A stretch of DNA of 5,187 nucleotides from NCBI GenBank assembly GCA_012841005.1, contig DUVO01000130.1, positions 1-5,187 of the forward strand, read 5' to 3'. Every line of letters begins with the position of its first letter. Positions within the stretch are counted from its first letter, which is position 1. Made by a program: the position numbers and the translations under genes. Shown one piece after another: positions 1 to 5,187 of the stretch. Source of the stretch: Bacillota bacterium. GTDB lineage: Bacteria; Bacillota; DTU030. The notes under the pieces were generated by a model. The model did no database searches, had not been told where the DNA came from, and saw only the letters and a program-made list of their open reading frames with translations.

Positions 1-1
1 G

Positions 2-1990
2 GGAGATGATAATAAAGATAAGAAGGGTTGCCATTAGTACTAAACTCCACCAGGAATATCTAAGGAGTTTTAGATTCATACTGGCCTTGCGGTGCATGAT
101 TGTGAACAGTTCTTTCAGGCCACCGGCGATGACAATACCGGCCGTTCGCCCCAAATGGGAGGCTGCGTCCTGGGCTCCCAGGTAATCCGCCACCCCCAGG
201 GCCAGTAGAAAAAAGCCTCCGGCACAGGCAAATAGAAAATAGTTTCCCAAAGGTATTTTTCTTTCTTGTAAACGAATAATGGTTGTCCCAAACCCCACCA
301 TAGCGGCAATTGTTCCACCCAGATTTGCGCCCAGTTGTGGTGAGGAAATAAAGACAAATATAAGAAAAAAACCGGGTACGGTAAGGACGAAGGGATTAAG
401 GGGCTTACCCTGGTAACGGAATTCCTCGGCCAATCCGGTCAGGCCAATTATGCCCGCTCCCAGTAACAACCCCATATATTCATTGCCGATCCCATAGTAC
501 CGGGCACCGCTGATGGGGCAGTAGCCCAGAATTGATTTGAAAACTAAAGATTGCCCCAGAAGGAGATCTAATAAAAGAAGGCCGGCTGTTGCCAAAGCCA
601 AAAGCAGGAAAGGCCGAAGTGGGTAATAGGGGCGGTTTACCAGTTTAACAAGCACTGCCGTGCCGATAACCGTCATCAGTAATATACTTTCCAGCTTTTC
701 CAGGGCAAAAAGCGGCAGGATTAAGAAAACCAGGGGAACGGCTGCCACAGATACGAGTAAAGCTGCCAACAGGTATTGCCACCGGATAGCTTTATAAATT
801 ACTAAAAGGGTACCCGCGAGCACCAGGAGGATAAAAACTATATAGGCCTTGATTAAAAAGGGCCGGTATTTATAGTTGCCGAGGAAAACACGTTCCATGG
901 CAGTCAGGTAATCCTGGGGGTAATCAGCAGGCATGACGGAAATTGGCCTCCCCGTCATGTAATGCGGGACCGGGAGCTGAAAATAGGTAAGAATAGTTGG
1001 GGCTATATCTATATTAGCTATTAATCCAGTCCGACGGGTTGTAGGTGAAGTCAAAAGGCCGGGGGTAATGCCATTACCGGCAAGTAAAACAGGTGTCAGC
1101 CTGTCCCCTTCCCGGTACCCACCGGCCGAAGGAGATGGGATGATAAGGAAGAAAAGGGTCTTTTCCAGGTCTAAGCGGGACAGCAGTTCTCCCAGGAAGG
1201 TATCGGCCCTTTCTATGGCTCGGGTTCTGGCGGCAGCCCCAAGATCGGGCAGCAGAAAGCGGTTGTAGTTGTCGACCCGGGCAGTATCACCCCAGTCAAT
1301 AACGATCACATTGGAACCTGCCACTTCTTGAAAGGCCTGGAGGAGGGAGCCGATATCGGTTTCCCGGCCATAGGGAGCAGAAGGGTTTTTCCGGAGAATG
1401 TCCTCCCCTATAATCCCCCTATCCACAACCCCCATTGTATCCATAATAATACCGGCGGCCGGGCGCCTTGGCACCCCGGAGAGATCGCAGTTGCCCAGCA
1501 GGCTCCTAGTGAGACCGGCCTCAGAAAGGAGCTGCCCCAGGGCACCCGGGACAGCTGTTGCCGGCAGCTCCCTGTTGCTGGAAATAATTTCTGCAATACC
1601 CAGGTTCAGGATAGAACCCTCCGGTTCCTTCCCCACTCGCCGCTGGTAGACCAGTGCTGCTTTTTCCCCTTCCCACAGCTCTTTTGCTTCCAAAGCCGGT
1701 TCAACAGCGTCACTGGCACTGGTACGGGCCCCGGCTCCAATCGTTAAATAAGCGGCGGTTTTTGCGGAACCGGAGGCGGTAGCTGTATTCATTAGCCCGA
1801 GGGCACCTTGAGCTGCGAGTTTATCCAGGACAGGTGTATGGGCGCCAAGCAAATCAGCGTAAGTAATGGAATCGAGGATAAAGATTACTACTTGTTTGTC
1901 GTCATGCACAGGGGCTGTATGCCCTGCTTGCCAGAAGGCATTTAAAAAAAGAAGTAGGACAAAGGGAATAATTACAATTTTCTTATTCAT
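2..1990 (-). CDS. Large membrane protein with alkaline-phosphatase/sulfatase-like ectodomain, C-terminus cut by window edge
   Basis: The frame is open for 663 codons from an ATG at 1988-1990 to the left edge, so the C-terminus is missing. A GGGAG ribosome site lies 5 bases upstream. Residues 5-19 form a hydrophobic signal or signal anchor. An extracytoplasmic domain follows (about 30-375) with alkaline-phosphatase-superfamily features: VVIFILDS with D40 in the first metal-ligand position, YLTIGAGAR (81-89) resembling the HLNIGAGR segment of cofactor-independent phosphoglycerate mutase, VIVIDWGD (D232, D235), and SPTTRRTGLIANIDIAPT (315-331). From about 382 on there are roughly nine hydrophobic helices. 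Between helices 4 and 5 lies the striking segment GYCPISGARYYGIGNEYMG (489-507); SSPQLGANLGG is at 549-559. I recall similar 'conserved membrane protein' families in Firmicutes and Actinobacteria, without known function. A phosphatase or phosphotransferase acting outside the membrane is inference. The canonical Asp-His metal dyad is not visible, so activity is uncertain. The gene is probably transcribed alone from a promoter at 2099-2127. Confidence 0.88.
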   Translation of the reverse strand, partial: MNKKIVIIPFVLLLFLNAFWQAGHTAPVHDDKQVVIFILDSITYADLLGAHTPVLDKLAAQGALGLMNTATASGSAKTAAYLTIGAGARTSASDAVEPALEAKELWEGEKAALVYQRRVGKEPEGSILNLGIAEIISSNRELPATAVPGALGQLLSEAGLTRSLLGNCDLSGVPRRPAAGIIMDTMGVVDRGIIGEDILRKNPSAPYGRETDIGSLLQAFQEVAGSNVIVIDWGDTARVDNYNRFLLPDLGAAARTRAIERADTFLGELLSRLDLEKTLFFLIIPSPSAGGYREGDRLTPVLLAGNGITPGLLTSPTTRRTGLIANIDIAPTILTYFQLPVPHYMTGRPISVMPADYPQDYLTAMERVFLGNYKYRPFLIKAYIVFILLVLAGTLLVIYKAIRWQYLLAALLVSVAAVPLVFLILPLFALEKLESILLMTVIGTAVLVKLVNRPYYPLRPFLLLALATAGLLLLDLLLGQSLVFKSILGYCPISGARYYGIGNEYMGLLLGAGIIGLTGLAEEFRYQGKPLNPFVLTVPGFFLIFVFISSPQLGANLGGTIAAMVGFGTTIIRLQERKIPLGNYFLFACAGGFFLLALGVADYLGAQDAASHLGRTAGIVIAGGLKELFTIMHRKASMNLKLLRYSWWSLVLMATLLIFIIIS

Positions 1991-2052
1991 CCTTTCTCCC
2001 TGCCTCTCCTGGAACAATTGGTGGTCATATTTTTCCCTGACGCAACCAATTT

Positions 2053-2079
2053 GCAGTACTGCCTTGCTATTTAGCAGTA
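2053..2079 (-). repeat. Overlapping small inverted repeats in the 5' leader
   Basis: The leader contains a perfect 10-base palindrome GCAGTACTGC (2053-2062), the inverted repeat TGCTA-TT-TAGCA (2065-2076), and a longer alternative pairing TACTGC (2057-2062) with GCAGTA (2074-2079). They overlap, so only some can fold at once. They could be an operator or a small leader hairpin, or chance. Confidence 0.3.
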
Positions 2080-2098
2080 TACCCGCCAGCTTCGGGCA

Positions 2099-2127
2099 AT
2101 AATACAATTTTACCTGCTGTTAAACAA
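2099..2127 (-). promoter_or_regulatory. Sigma-A-type promoter for the membrane protein gene
   Basis: On the minus strand TTGTTT (2122-2127) and TATTAT (2099-2104) are separated by exactly 17 bases. The predicted transcription start is near 2092, giving a leader of about 100 bases before the ATG at 1990. It lies downstream of the tRNA terminator, so the membrane protein gene appears to be its own unit. A second, weaker -10-like TATACT lies about 20 bases further downstream without a well-placed -35. Confidence 0.55.
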
Positions 2128-2189
2128 TTGGAAACCTGCACGAAAAGGCCCGGCTTGTTCTGTTGTGTTCTTGCTTCTGAACTTTGCGG

Positions 2190-2227
2190 AAAAACCGGCT
2201 GACCTGCCTGCCGGCAACGGCCCGGTT
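2190..2227 (-). terminator. Possible second, weaker terminator-like hairpin behind the tRNA
   Basis: On the minus strand CCGGC (2210-2214) can pair with GCCGG (2195-2199) across a 10-base loop, followed directly by five T (2190-2194). A nested outer pairing AACCGG (2222-2227) with CCGGTT (2193-2198) is also possible. The stem is short and the loop large, so this is a weak call. If real, it backs up the terminator at 2250-2280. The rest of the 1991-2294 gap holds a promoter and small inverted repeats; I see no gene in it. Confidence 0.3.
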
Positions 2228-2249
2228 CCTTTCGTTACAAGGAAGGCAT

Positions 2250-2280
2250 AAAAAAAGAGGGTCCTGGATAACCCTCTTTT
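2250..2280 (-). terminator. Intrinsic terminator of the tRNA-Pro transcript
   Basis: A 10-bp stem, AAAAGAGGGT (minus strand, 2271-2280) against ACCCTCTTTT (2253-2262), closes an 8-base loop and runs into seven consecutive T on the minus strand (2250-2256). It begins 14 bases after the tRNA CCA end. On the plus strand the stem is followed by only four T, so it mainly serves leftward transcription. Confidence 0.9.
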
Positions 2281-2294
2281 CGCCCCTTATGTAA

Positions 2295-2371
2295 TGGTCG
2301 GAGTAAGCGGATTTGAACCGCTGGCCTCTTGCACCCCAAGCAAGCGCTCTACCAAGCTGAGCTATACCCCG
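2295..2371 (-). tRNA. tRNA-Pro, anticodon GGG
   Basis: A complete cloverleaf can be drawn by hand on the minus strand. The acceptor is CGGGGTA with TACTCCG (one G-U pair), with discriminator A and an encoded CCA at 2295-2297. The D-stem is GCTC/GAGC with loop AGCTTGGTA. The anticodon stem is CTTGC/GCAAG with loop TTGGGGT. The variable loop is 5 bases (AGGCC). The T-stem is AGCGG/CCGCT with loop TTCAAAT. The anticodon GGG occupies 2335-2337 and is followed by G37, as expected of proline tRNAs. It reads CCC and CCU codons. It is transcribed from its own promoter just behind thrB and ends at the terminator at 2250-2280. Confidence 0.97.
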
Positions 2372-2392
2372 ACCTTTCGCTGTGCATATATT

Positions 2393-2421
2393 ATTATAAC
2401 CGATGCTCTTTCAAAAATCAA
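2393..2421 (-). promoter_or_regulatory. tRNA-Pro promoter overlapping the end of thrB
   Basis: TTGATT (2416-2421) and a perfect TATAAT (2393-2398) lie 17 bases apart on the minus strand. The -35 hexamer contains the TGA stop codon of thrB (2418-2420). The predicted start near 2387 leaves a 5' leader of about 15 bases for RNase P to remove. The tRNA can therefore be made independently of the threonine genes, though read-through from thrB is also possible because no terminator separates them. Confidence 0.8.
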
Positions 2422-3323
2422 GTACTGAGAAGGGCTTCCGCACCCCTGGTATTGAAGCCCAGGACAATGTTTCGGGCTTCAATATCCATACCGGCAAAGG
2501 CTTGCTTCATTGCCTGGCCAACTTCAGCGGCATTATCTTTGACAAAGGCAATTATGGTCGGACCTGAACCACTTAAGGCGGCGCCCAGGGCCCCTGCTTC
2601 CATGGCCCGGGCCAGTGCCCGGTCCAGGCCGGGAACCAGACCTTTACGATACGGTTGATGCAGCCTGTCCTCCAGGGCGGCAGGCAACAAGTCCCAGCGT
2701 TTACTGGTAAAGGCGCCCAAAAGGAGAGCTACCCGCCCCAGGTTGTGGACCGCATCGGAAAAAGCTATTTGGACCGGCAATACCCTCCGGGCTTCTTCAG
2801 TTGCCACCAGAAAATCGGGAATACAGACTACTGCCTGCAGTTCCCGGGGCGGAGCAAGCTGCAAATAATGGTACCCCGCCCCTGTACTTTTGGCAGTGGA
2901 AATTACCAGGCCGCCGAGGAGAGCGGGGGCCACATTGTCGGGGTGGCCCTCCAGTTCCACTGCCAGGTCGAGGAGTTTTTCCCGGGGCAGGATTTGTCCT
3001 GTCAGGTAATCTGCAGCCAGTAATCCAGCCACAATTGCAGCGGCGGAGCTGCCTAATCCCCGGGCCAGGGGAATTTCGTTTGTCATCCTCAACACCAGTG
3101 GCGGGGGCGTAGAATCCATTTCCTCGTAGTAGCGAAAGAGAGCCCGGTATACCAGATTATCCTCAGAACAGGGCAGTTTTCCTGCTCCTTCACCAAATAC
3201 TTGGATGTGGGTTTTTACTCCATAATCAATTTCCAGGGTGTTATAGAGTTCCAGGGCAAGGCCCAGGCAATCAAAACCGGGACCGATATTGGCAGTTGTT
3301 GCCGGAACCCTGATTTTCAGCAT
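2418..3323 (-). CDS. thrB: Homoserine kinase
   Basis: This 301-residue protein has the normal length for a cytoplasmic homoserine kinase of the GHMP kinase family. It phosphorylates L-homoserine with ATP to give O-phospho-L-homoserine, the substrate of threonine synthase. The three family motifs are present: an N-terminal substrate motif with PATTANIGPGFDCLG (7-21), the glycine/serine-rich ATP phosphate loop PLARGLGSSAAA (85-96), and the C-terminal GALGAALSGSGPT (244-256). ELEGHPDNVAP (123-133) is the conserved segment near the magnesium and homoserine site. The ATG is 6 bases beyond the thrC stop, and the G-rich stretch GGGGGTGA over that stop can act as ribosome site, so translation is probably coupled to thrC. 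The stop codon TGA lies inside the -35 element of the tRNA-Pro promoter. Nothing is missing or broken. Confidence 0.97.
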   Translation of the reverse strand: MLKIRVPATTANIGPGFDCLGLALELYNTLEIDYGVKTHIQVFGEGAGKLPCSEDNLVYRALFRYYEEMDSTPPPLVLRMTNEIPLARGLGSSAAAIVAGLLAADYLTGQILPREKLLDLAVELEGHPDNVAPALLGGLVISTAKSTGAGYHYLQLAPPRELQAVVCIPDFLVATEEARRVLPVQIAFSDAVHNLGRVALLLGAFTSKRWDLLPAALEDRLHQPYRKGLVPGLDRALARAMEAGALGAALSGSGPTIIAFVKDNAAEVGQAMKQAFAGMDIEARNIVLGFNTRGAEALLST

Positions 3324-3329
3324 TCCCGG

Positions 3330-4382
3330 TCACCCCCAAATGGCCTTCTCTACAGCGCTAAGATCTGCCTCCACGCTGGAGGGAGGGGCTATACTTTTTA
3401 AGGCGATATCAGGATCCTTGAGGCCGTTTCCAGTAAGAACGCACACAATCTTGTCGCCCTCTTTAAAGTATCCTTTGCGCGCAAACTTCATCACACCGGC
3501 AACGCTGGCAGCTGATGCTGGTTCCACAAATAATCCTTCTTTTTCGGCTAAGAGTTTATAGGCATCCAGGATTTCCGGGTCGGTTACCGAGGCTATTTGC
3601 CCTCCCGATTCCCGGGCTGCCCTCATAGCTCCTTCCCAACTGGCGGGGTTCCCGATCCGGATTGCCGTAGCCACTGTCTCAGGTGCCGGAATTGGTTTAC
3701 CCCTCACAATGGCTGCCGCACCCTCCGCTTCAAAACCCAACATTTTCGGTTTACTTGATATCCGCTTCGCCTGGTAGTATTCTTTAAACCCCATCCAGTA
3801 AGCGGTGATATTACCGGCATTACCAACGGGAAGGGCCAGGTAGGTTGGAGCTTCTCCCAGTTGATCGCAAACTTCAAAGGCTGCCGTTTTTTGCCCTTGC
3901 AACCGCATCGGGTTTATGGAATTGACCAGGATGACGGGATGTTTTTCACTCACCTGCCTTACCAGATTTAGGGCCTGATCAAAGTTCCCTTTAATAGCAA
4001 TAACTTTAGCACCGTACATTAGAGCTTGGGCCAGCTTACCCATTGCAATTGCTCCGGCGGGGATGATGACTATACAAGCAAGCCCTGCACGGGCGGCATA
4101 AGCGGCAGCGGAAGCTGAGGTGTTACCGGTAGAGGCACAGATAACTGCCCCGGCACCTTCCTCCAGGGCCTTGCTTACCGCCATAGTCATACCCCTGTCT
4201 TTAAAAGAACCAGTGGGATTGCTTCCTTCCAACTTCCCATAGATTTTAACCCTTCCCCCCAGTTCTGTTTCCAGGCTGGTTAAAGGTATCAGGGGAGTGT
4301 TACCTTCATGGAGGGATACTATAGGGGTTGCCTCACTAACTGGTAAATAATCCTTGTAGGTGACAATAAGTCCTGGCCACAT
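3330..4382 (-). CDS. thrC: Threonine synthase (PLP-dependent)
   Basis: This 350-residue protein belongs to the short bacterial class of threonine synthases (fold type II PLP enzymes). It converts O-phosphohomoserine and water to threonine and phosphate, the last step of the pathway. EGNTPLIPL (26-34) is the substrate-side motif. [10 protein letters not shown] (56-65) carries the PLP lysine, K61. STGNTSAS (84-91) contributes N87, expected to contact the PLP ring hydroxyl. LPVGNAGNI (184-192) is the glycine-rich cup for the PLP phosphate, and LTGNGLKD (316-323) lies near the PLP ring nitrogen. The start is ATG at 4380-4382, 8 bases after an almost ideal AAGGAGG (4391-4397), and MWPGLI is a common beginning for this family in clostridia. 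thrB follows after 6 bases. The 129-base gap ahead holds a possible attenuator. Confidence 0.97.
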   Translation of the reverse strand: MWPGLIVTYKDYLPVSEATPIVSLHEGNTPLIPLTSLETELGGRVKIYGKLEGSNPTGSFKDRGMTMAVSKALEEGAGAVICASTGNTSASAAAYAARAGLACIVIIPAGAIAMGKLAQALMYGAKVIAIKGNFDQALNLVRQVSEKHPVILVNSINPMRLQGQKTAAFEVCDQLGEAPTYLALPVGNAGNITAYWMGFKEYYQAKRISSKPKMLGFEAEGAAAIVRGKPIPAPETVATAIRIGNPASWEGAMRAARESGGQIASVTDPEILDAYKLLAEKEGLFVEPASAASVAGVMKFARKGYFKEGDKIVCVLTGNGLKDPDIALKSIAPPSSVEADLSAVEKAIWG

Positions 4383-4383
4383 T

Positions 4384-4464
4384 TTATTCTCCTCCTTCTT
4401 CGACAGAATCCCCGGGTAGGGAAAAGGAAAACAATAAAAGGAAACCGGGATTGCCGATTTCCAT
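4384..4464 (-). CDS. Possible 26-codon leader ORF ahead of thrC
   Basis: ATG at 4462-4464 opens a 26-codon frame whose TAA (4384-4386) ends one base before the thrC start codon and overlaps the spacer of the thrC ribosome site. Its first eight codons run through the terminator-like hairpin at 4440-4462, so translation would disturb that fold. Its own ribosome site is poor: a GTGGA about 11 bases upstream. The peptide ([18 protein letters not shown], then DSVEEGGE) has no threonine and only one isoleucine, so it is not a classic threonine leader peptide. It may be fortuitous. Confidence 0.25.
   Translation of the reverse strand: MEIGNPGFLLLFSFSLPGDSVEEGGE
4428..4462 (-). terminator. Terminator-like hairpin between the ACT gene and thrC (possible attenuator)
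   Basis: On the minus strand GGAAATCGG (4454-4462) pairs with CCGGTTTCC (4440-4448) over a 5-base loop, giving 9 bp with one G-U pair. It is followed by TTTTATTGTTTT (4428-4439). The U-run is interrupted, so termination may be partial. I find no convincing promoter between this hairpin and thrC, so thrCB expression probably depends on read-through. Confidence 0.6.
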
Positions 4465-4491
4465 GTTAGCTTATTTCCACTTCCAATGGGG

Positions 4492-4501
4492 CCGGTATTC
4501 C
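4492..4501 (-). promoter_or_regulatory. Candidate antiterminator arm for the thrC leader
   Basis: GGAATACCGG (4492-4501) can pair with CCGGTTTCC (4440-4448), the 3' arm of the terminator-like hairpin. This gives 9 Watson-Crick pairs with a single bulged T. The two folds exclude each other, as in transcription attenuators. The arm begins 10 bases after the ACT gene stop codon (4512-4514), so a ribosome paused there would cover part of it. What signal would choose between the folds is not visible. Confidence 0.45.
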
Positions 4502-4511
4502 CTGACTAATT

Positions 4512-4961
4512 TTACCAACCTTGGCCGATGATATCGATTTTACGCACACCATCACATTTACGCAGTTGATCTAAGAGAGTTTCAATTTCAATTTTCATAT
4601 CCTTGGTTTCAATGGAAAGGGATACATTGGCAACGCCCTGCAGGGGAAGGCCCTGGTTGATGGTGAGGAGGTTGCCGTGGGCTTTGGCGACGGTAGTTAA
4701 CAATTGGGACAATACTCCAGGCTGGTGATCTAGCATCAGGGAAAGGGTAATTATCTTTTCCCGGCTCAATTCGGTAAAGGGAAAGACATAATCCCGGTAT
4801 TTGTAATAGGCAGCCCGGCTGATTCCAGCTTTTTCTACCGCTTCATTTACCGTTTTGCAAATTCCCTTTTTCAGATACTCCTTTACCCGGAGGGTTTTGC
4901 ACAGGGTGTTGGGTAAGGCTTCTTCCCTGATTAAAAATAGGGATTTTTCTCCCTCAGTCAT
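4512..4961 (-). CDS. ACT-domain protein, UPF0735/PheB type
   Basis: From ATG at 4959-4961 the protein has 149 residues, the usual length for this small family (Bacillus PheB is about 147). Residues 27-62 look like a helix-turn-helix-type segment (TVNEAVEKAGISRAAYYKYR). Residues 70-146 form one ACT domain, with DHQPGVL (78-84) at the turn where ACT domains bind amino acids. Such proteins are cytoplasmic and thought to be amino-acid-responsive regulators; the ligand is not established. Placement before thrC and thrB suggests a link to threonine or aspartate-family control, which is inference. I chose this start because GGGAGGGGAG (4966-4975) lies just upstream and a sigma-A promoter lies at 5014-5042. 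A longer frame is open up to a TTG at 5040-5042, but that TTG belongs to the -35 hexamer and would precede the transcription start. Confidence 0.9.
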   Translation of the reverse strand: MTEGEKSLFLIREEALPNTLCKTLRVKEYLKKGICKTVNEAVEKAGISRAAYYKYRDYVFPFTELSREKIITLSLMLDHQPGVLSQLLTTVAKAHGNLLTINQGLPLQGVANVSLSIETKDMKIEIETLLDQLRKCDGVRKIDIIGQGW

Positions 4962-5013
4962 CCTTCTCCCCTCCCGTCTATTCCCGGCAAACATATTTCT
5001 GTTTTCGGTAGAC

Positions 5014-5042
5014 ATTATAACACAAGTGTAAGGGCTTGGCAA
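5014..5042 (-). promoter_or_regulatory. Sigma-A promoter of the ACT gene
   Basis: TTGCCA (5037-5042, five of six consensus bases) and a perfect TATAAT (5014-5019) are separated by 17 bases on the minus strand. The predicted start near 5007 gives a leader of about 45 bases. The -35 hexamer touches the T-tract of the preceding terminator, so one transcript ends where the next promoter begins. Confidence 0.8.
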
Positions 5043-5071
5043 TAAAAAAGCGCTGCTAAACTTGTTAGCAT
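5015..5071 (-). CDS. Possible 18-codon ORF starting inside the terminator stem
   Basis: ATG at 5069-5071 has GGAG (5078-5081, within AGAAAGGAG) at an ideal 6-base distance. The frame runs 18 codons (MLTSLAALFYCQALTLVL) to TAA at 5015-5017. The start codon includes the bulged A of the terminator stem and the coding region covers the ACT promoter. The ribosome site itself could be hidden in a small hairpin, CCTTT-TACAG-AAAGG. The peptide is hydrophobic and leucine-rich. It may be a leader peptide or a chance ORF; a ribosome bound here would interfere with the terminator. Confidence 0.2.
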   Translation of the reverse strand: MLTSLAALFYCQALTLVL

Positions 5072-5077
5072 GCGCTT
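5042..5077 (-). terminator. Strong intrinsic terminator ahead of the ACT promoter
   Basis: On the minus strand AAGCGC (5072-5077) pairs with GCGCTT (5048-5053), and TGCTAA (5065-5070) with TTAGCA (5054-5059). That makes 12 pairs with one bulged A (5071) and a 5-base loop, running into six T (5044-5049) and then ATT. It ends an upstream gene lying beyond the right edge, or a short leader RNA. On the plus strand the T-tract is poor. Confidence 0.85.
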
Positions 5078-5187
5078 CTCCTTTCTGTAAAAGGTAGTGA
5101 GATTCTCCTGTAAGTTCTCTCAGGAAGGTACTCTTTTCCCGTCCAAGTCAGAAAAGAATCGCCTCAATTAAAGTATAATGCAGATCA
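5078..5187 (-). other. Unassigned short leader RNA or 3' end of an upstream transcript
   Basis: No convincing gene is visible here. On the minus strand TATACT (5172-5177) could be a -10 element whose -35 would lie beyond the edge, giving a short RNA of about 120 bases that ends at the terminator. Alternatively a frame open from the right edge ends in TGA near 5149 and could be the last 12 codons of an upstream gene. The RNA has overlapping short pairings, TCCTG with CAGGA and TGAGA with TCTCA, which exclude each other. GGGAAAAGAGTA and GAGAGA recall the start of T-box leaders, but no T-box sequence follows. Confidence 0.3.

Noticed and set aside
115..357. 80-codon minus-strand ORF
   Set aside because: It is an out-of-frame overlap of the membrane protein gene, Trp/Pro rich, with no recognisable motif.
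1328..1747. 139-codon plus-strand ORF
   Set aside because: It lies wholly antisense to the membrane protein gene and in codon register with it. Its composition (Pro, Arg, Cys and His rich, no domain) is that of a shadow frame.
1866..2102. 78-codon plus-strand ORF reaching into the intergenic gap
   Set aside because: It overlaps the start, ribosome site and promoter of the membrane protein gene on the other strand; I see no supporting promoter or domain.
2329..2658. 109-codon plus-strand ORF across the tRNA and thrB end
   Set aside because: It is antisense to the tRNA-Pro gene and to thrB coding sequence, so it is a shadow.
4383..4511. Classical threonine leader-peptide attenuation
   Set aside because: The 26-codon ORF has no threonine codons and one isoleucine codon, so charged tRNA-Thr or tRNA-Ile sensing by stalling is unlikely.
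5174..5179. TATAAT on the plus strand at the right edge
   Set aside because: No acceptable -35 lies 16-18 bases upstream (the sequence there is GAAAAG-like). The hexamer overlaps the minus-strand TATACT and is A+T-rich by nature.
5043..5187. T-box leader ahead of the ACT gene
   Set aside because: GGGAAAAGAGTA and GAGAGA resemble the first part of T-box stem I, but the region is too short. The conserved T-box (AGGGTGG.ACCGCG) is absent before the terminator.

Overview
The window looks like chromosome from a Gram-positive, spore-former-type Firmicute of the Moorella/Desulfotomaculum (Peptococcia-like) kind. The basis is strong AGGAGG-type ribosome sites, sigma-A-like promoters with 17-base spacers, a short-form threonine synthase next to an ACT protein of the UPF0735/PheB type, and moderate G+C judged by eye. 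The genus is inference. Everything I can support as a gene is on the minus strand, so transcription runs from the right edge to the left.

Right to left. (1) Bases 5043-5187 hold the end of an upstream transcript or a short leader RNA, closed by a strong intrinsic terminator (5042-5077). (2) A sigma-A promoter (5014-5042) drives a 149-residue ACT-domain protein (4512-4961). (3) A 129-base gap (4383-4511) contains a terminator-like hairpin, an upstream segment that could form a competing hairpin, and a 26-codon ORF ending one base before the next start. It reads like an attenuator. (4) thrC (threonine synthase, 3330-4382) and thrB (homoserine kinase, 2418-3323) are 6 bases apart. They make the last two steps of threonine synthesis: homoserine to O-phosphohomoserine to threonine. 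(5) A tRNA-Pro(GGG) gene (2295-2371) has its own promoter, whose -35 hexamer lies over the thrB stop codon, and its own terminator (2250-2280). (6) A gap of about 300 bases (1991-2294) carries a promoter for the leftmost gene. (7) A large membrane protein (2-1990, C-terminus cut by the window edge) has an alkaline-phosphatase/sulfatase-like ectodomain followed by a multi-helix membrane domain. It has no stop inside the window.

The ACT protein may sense an amino acid and adjust the threonine pathway. Homoserine dehydrogenase (hom), which often sits beside thrC and thrB, is absent here. The points most worth a second look are the possible attenuator ahead of thrC and the atypical active site of the membrane alkaline-phosphatase-like protein. 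I see no mobile element, CRISPR array or phage gene.
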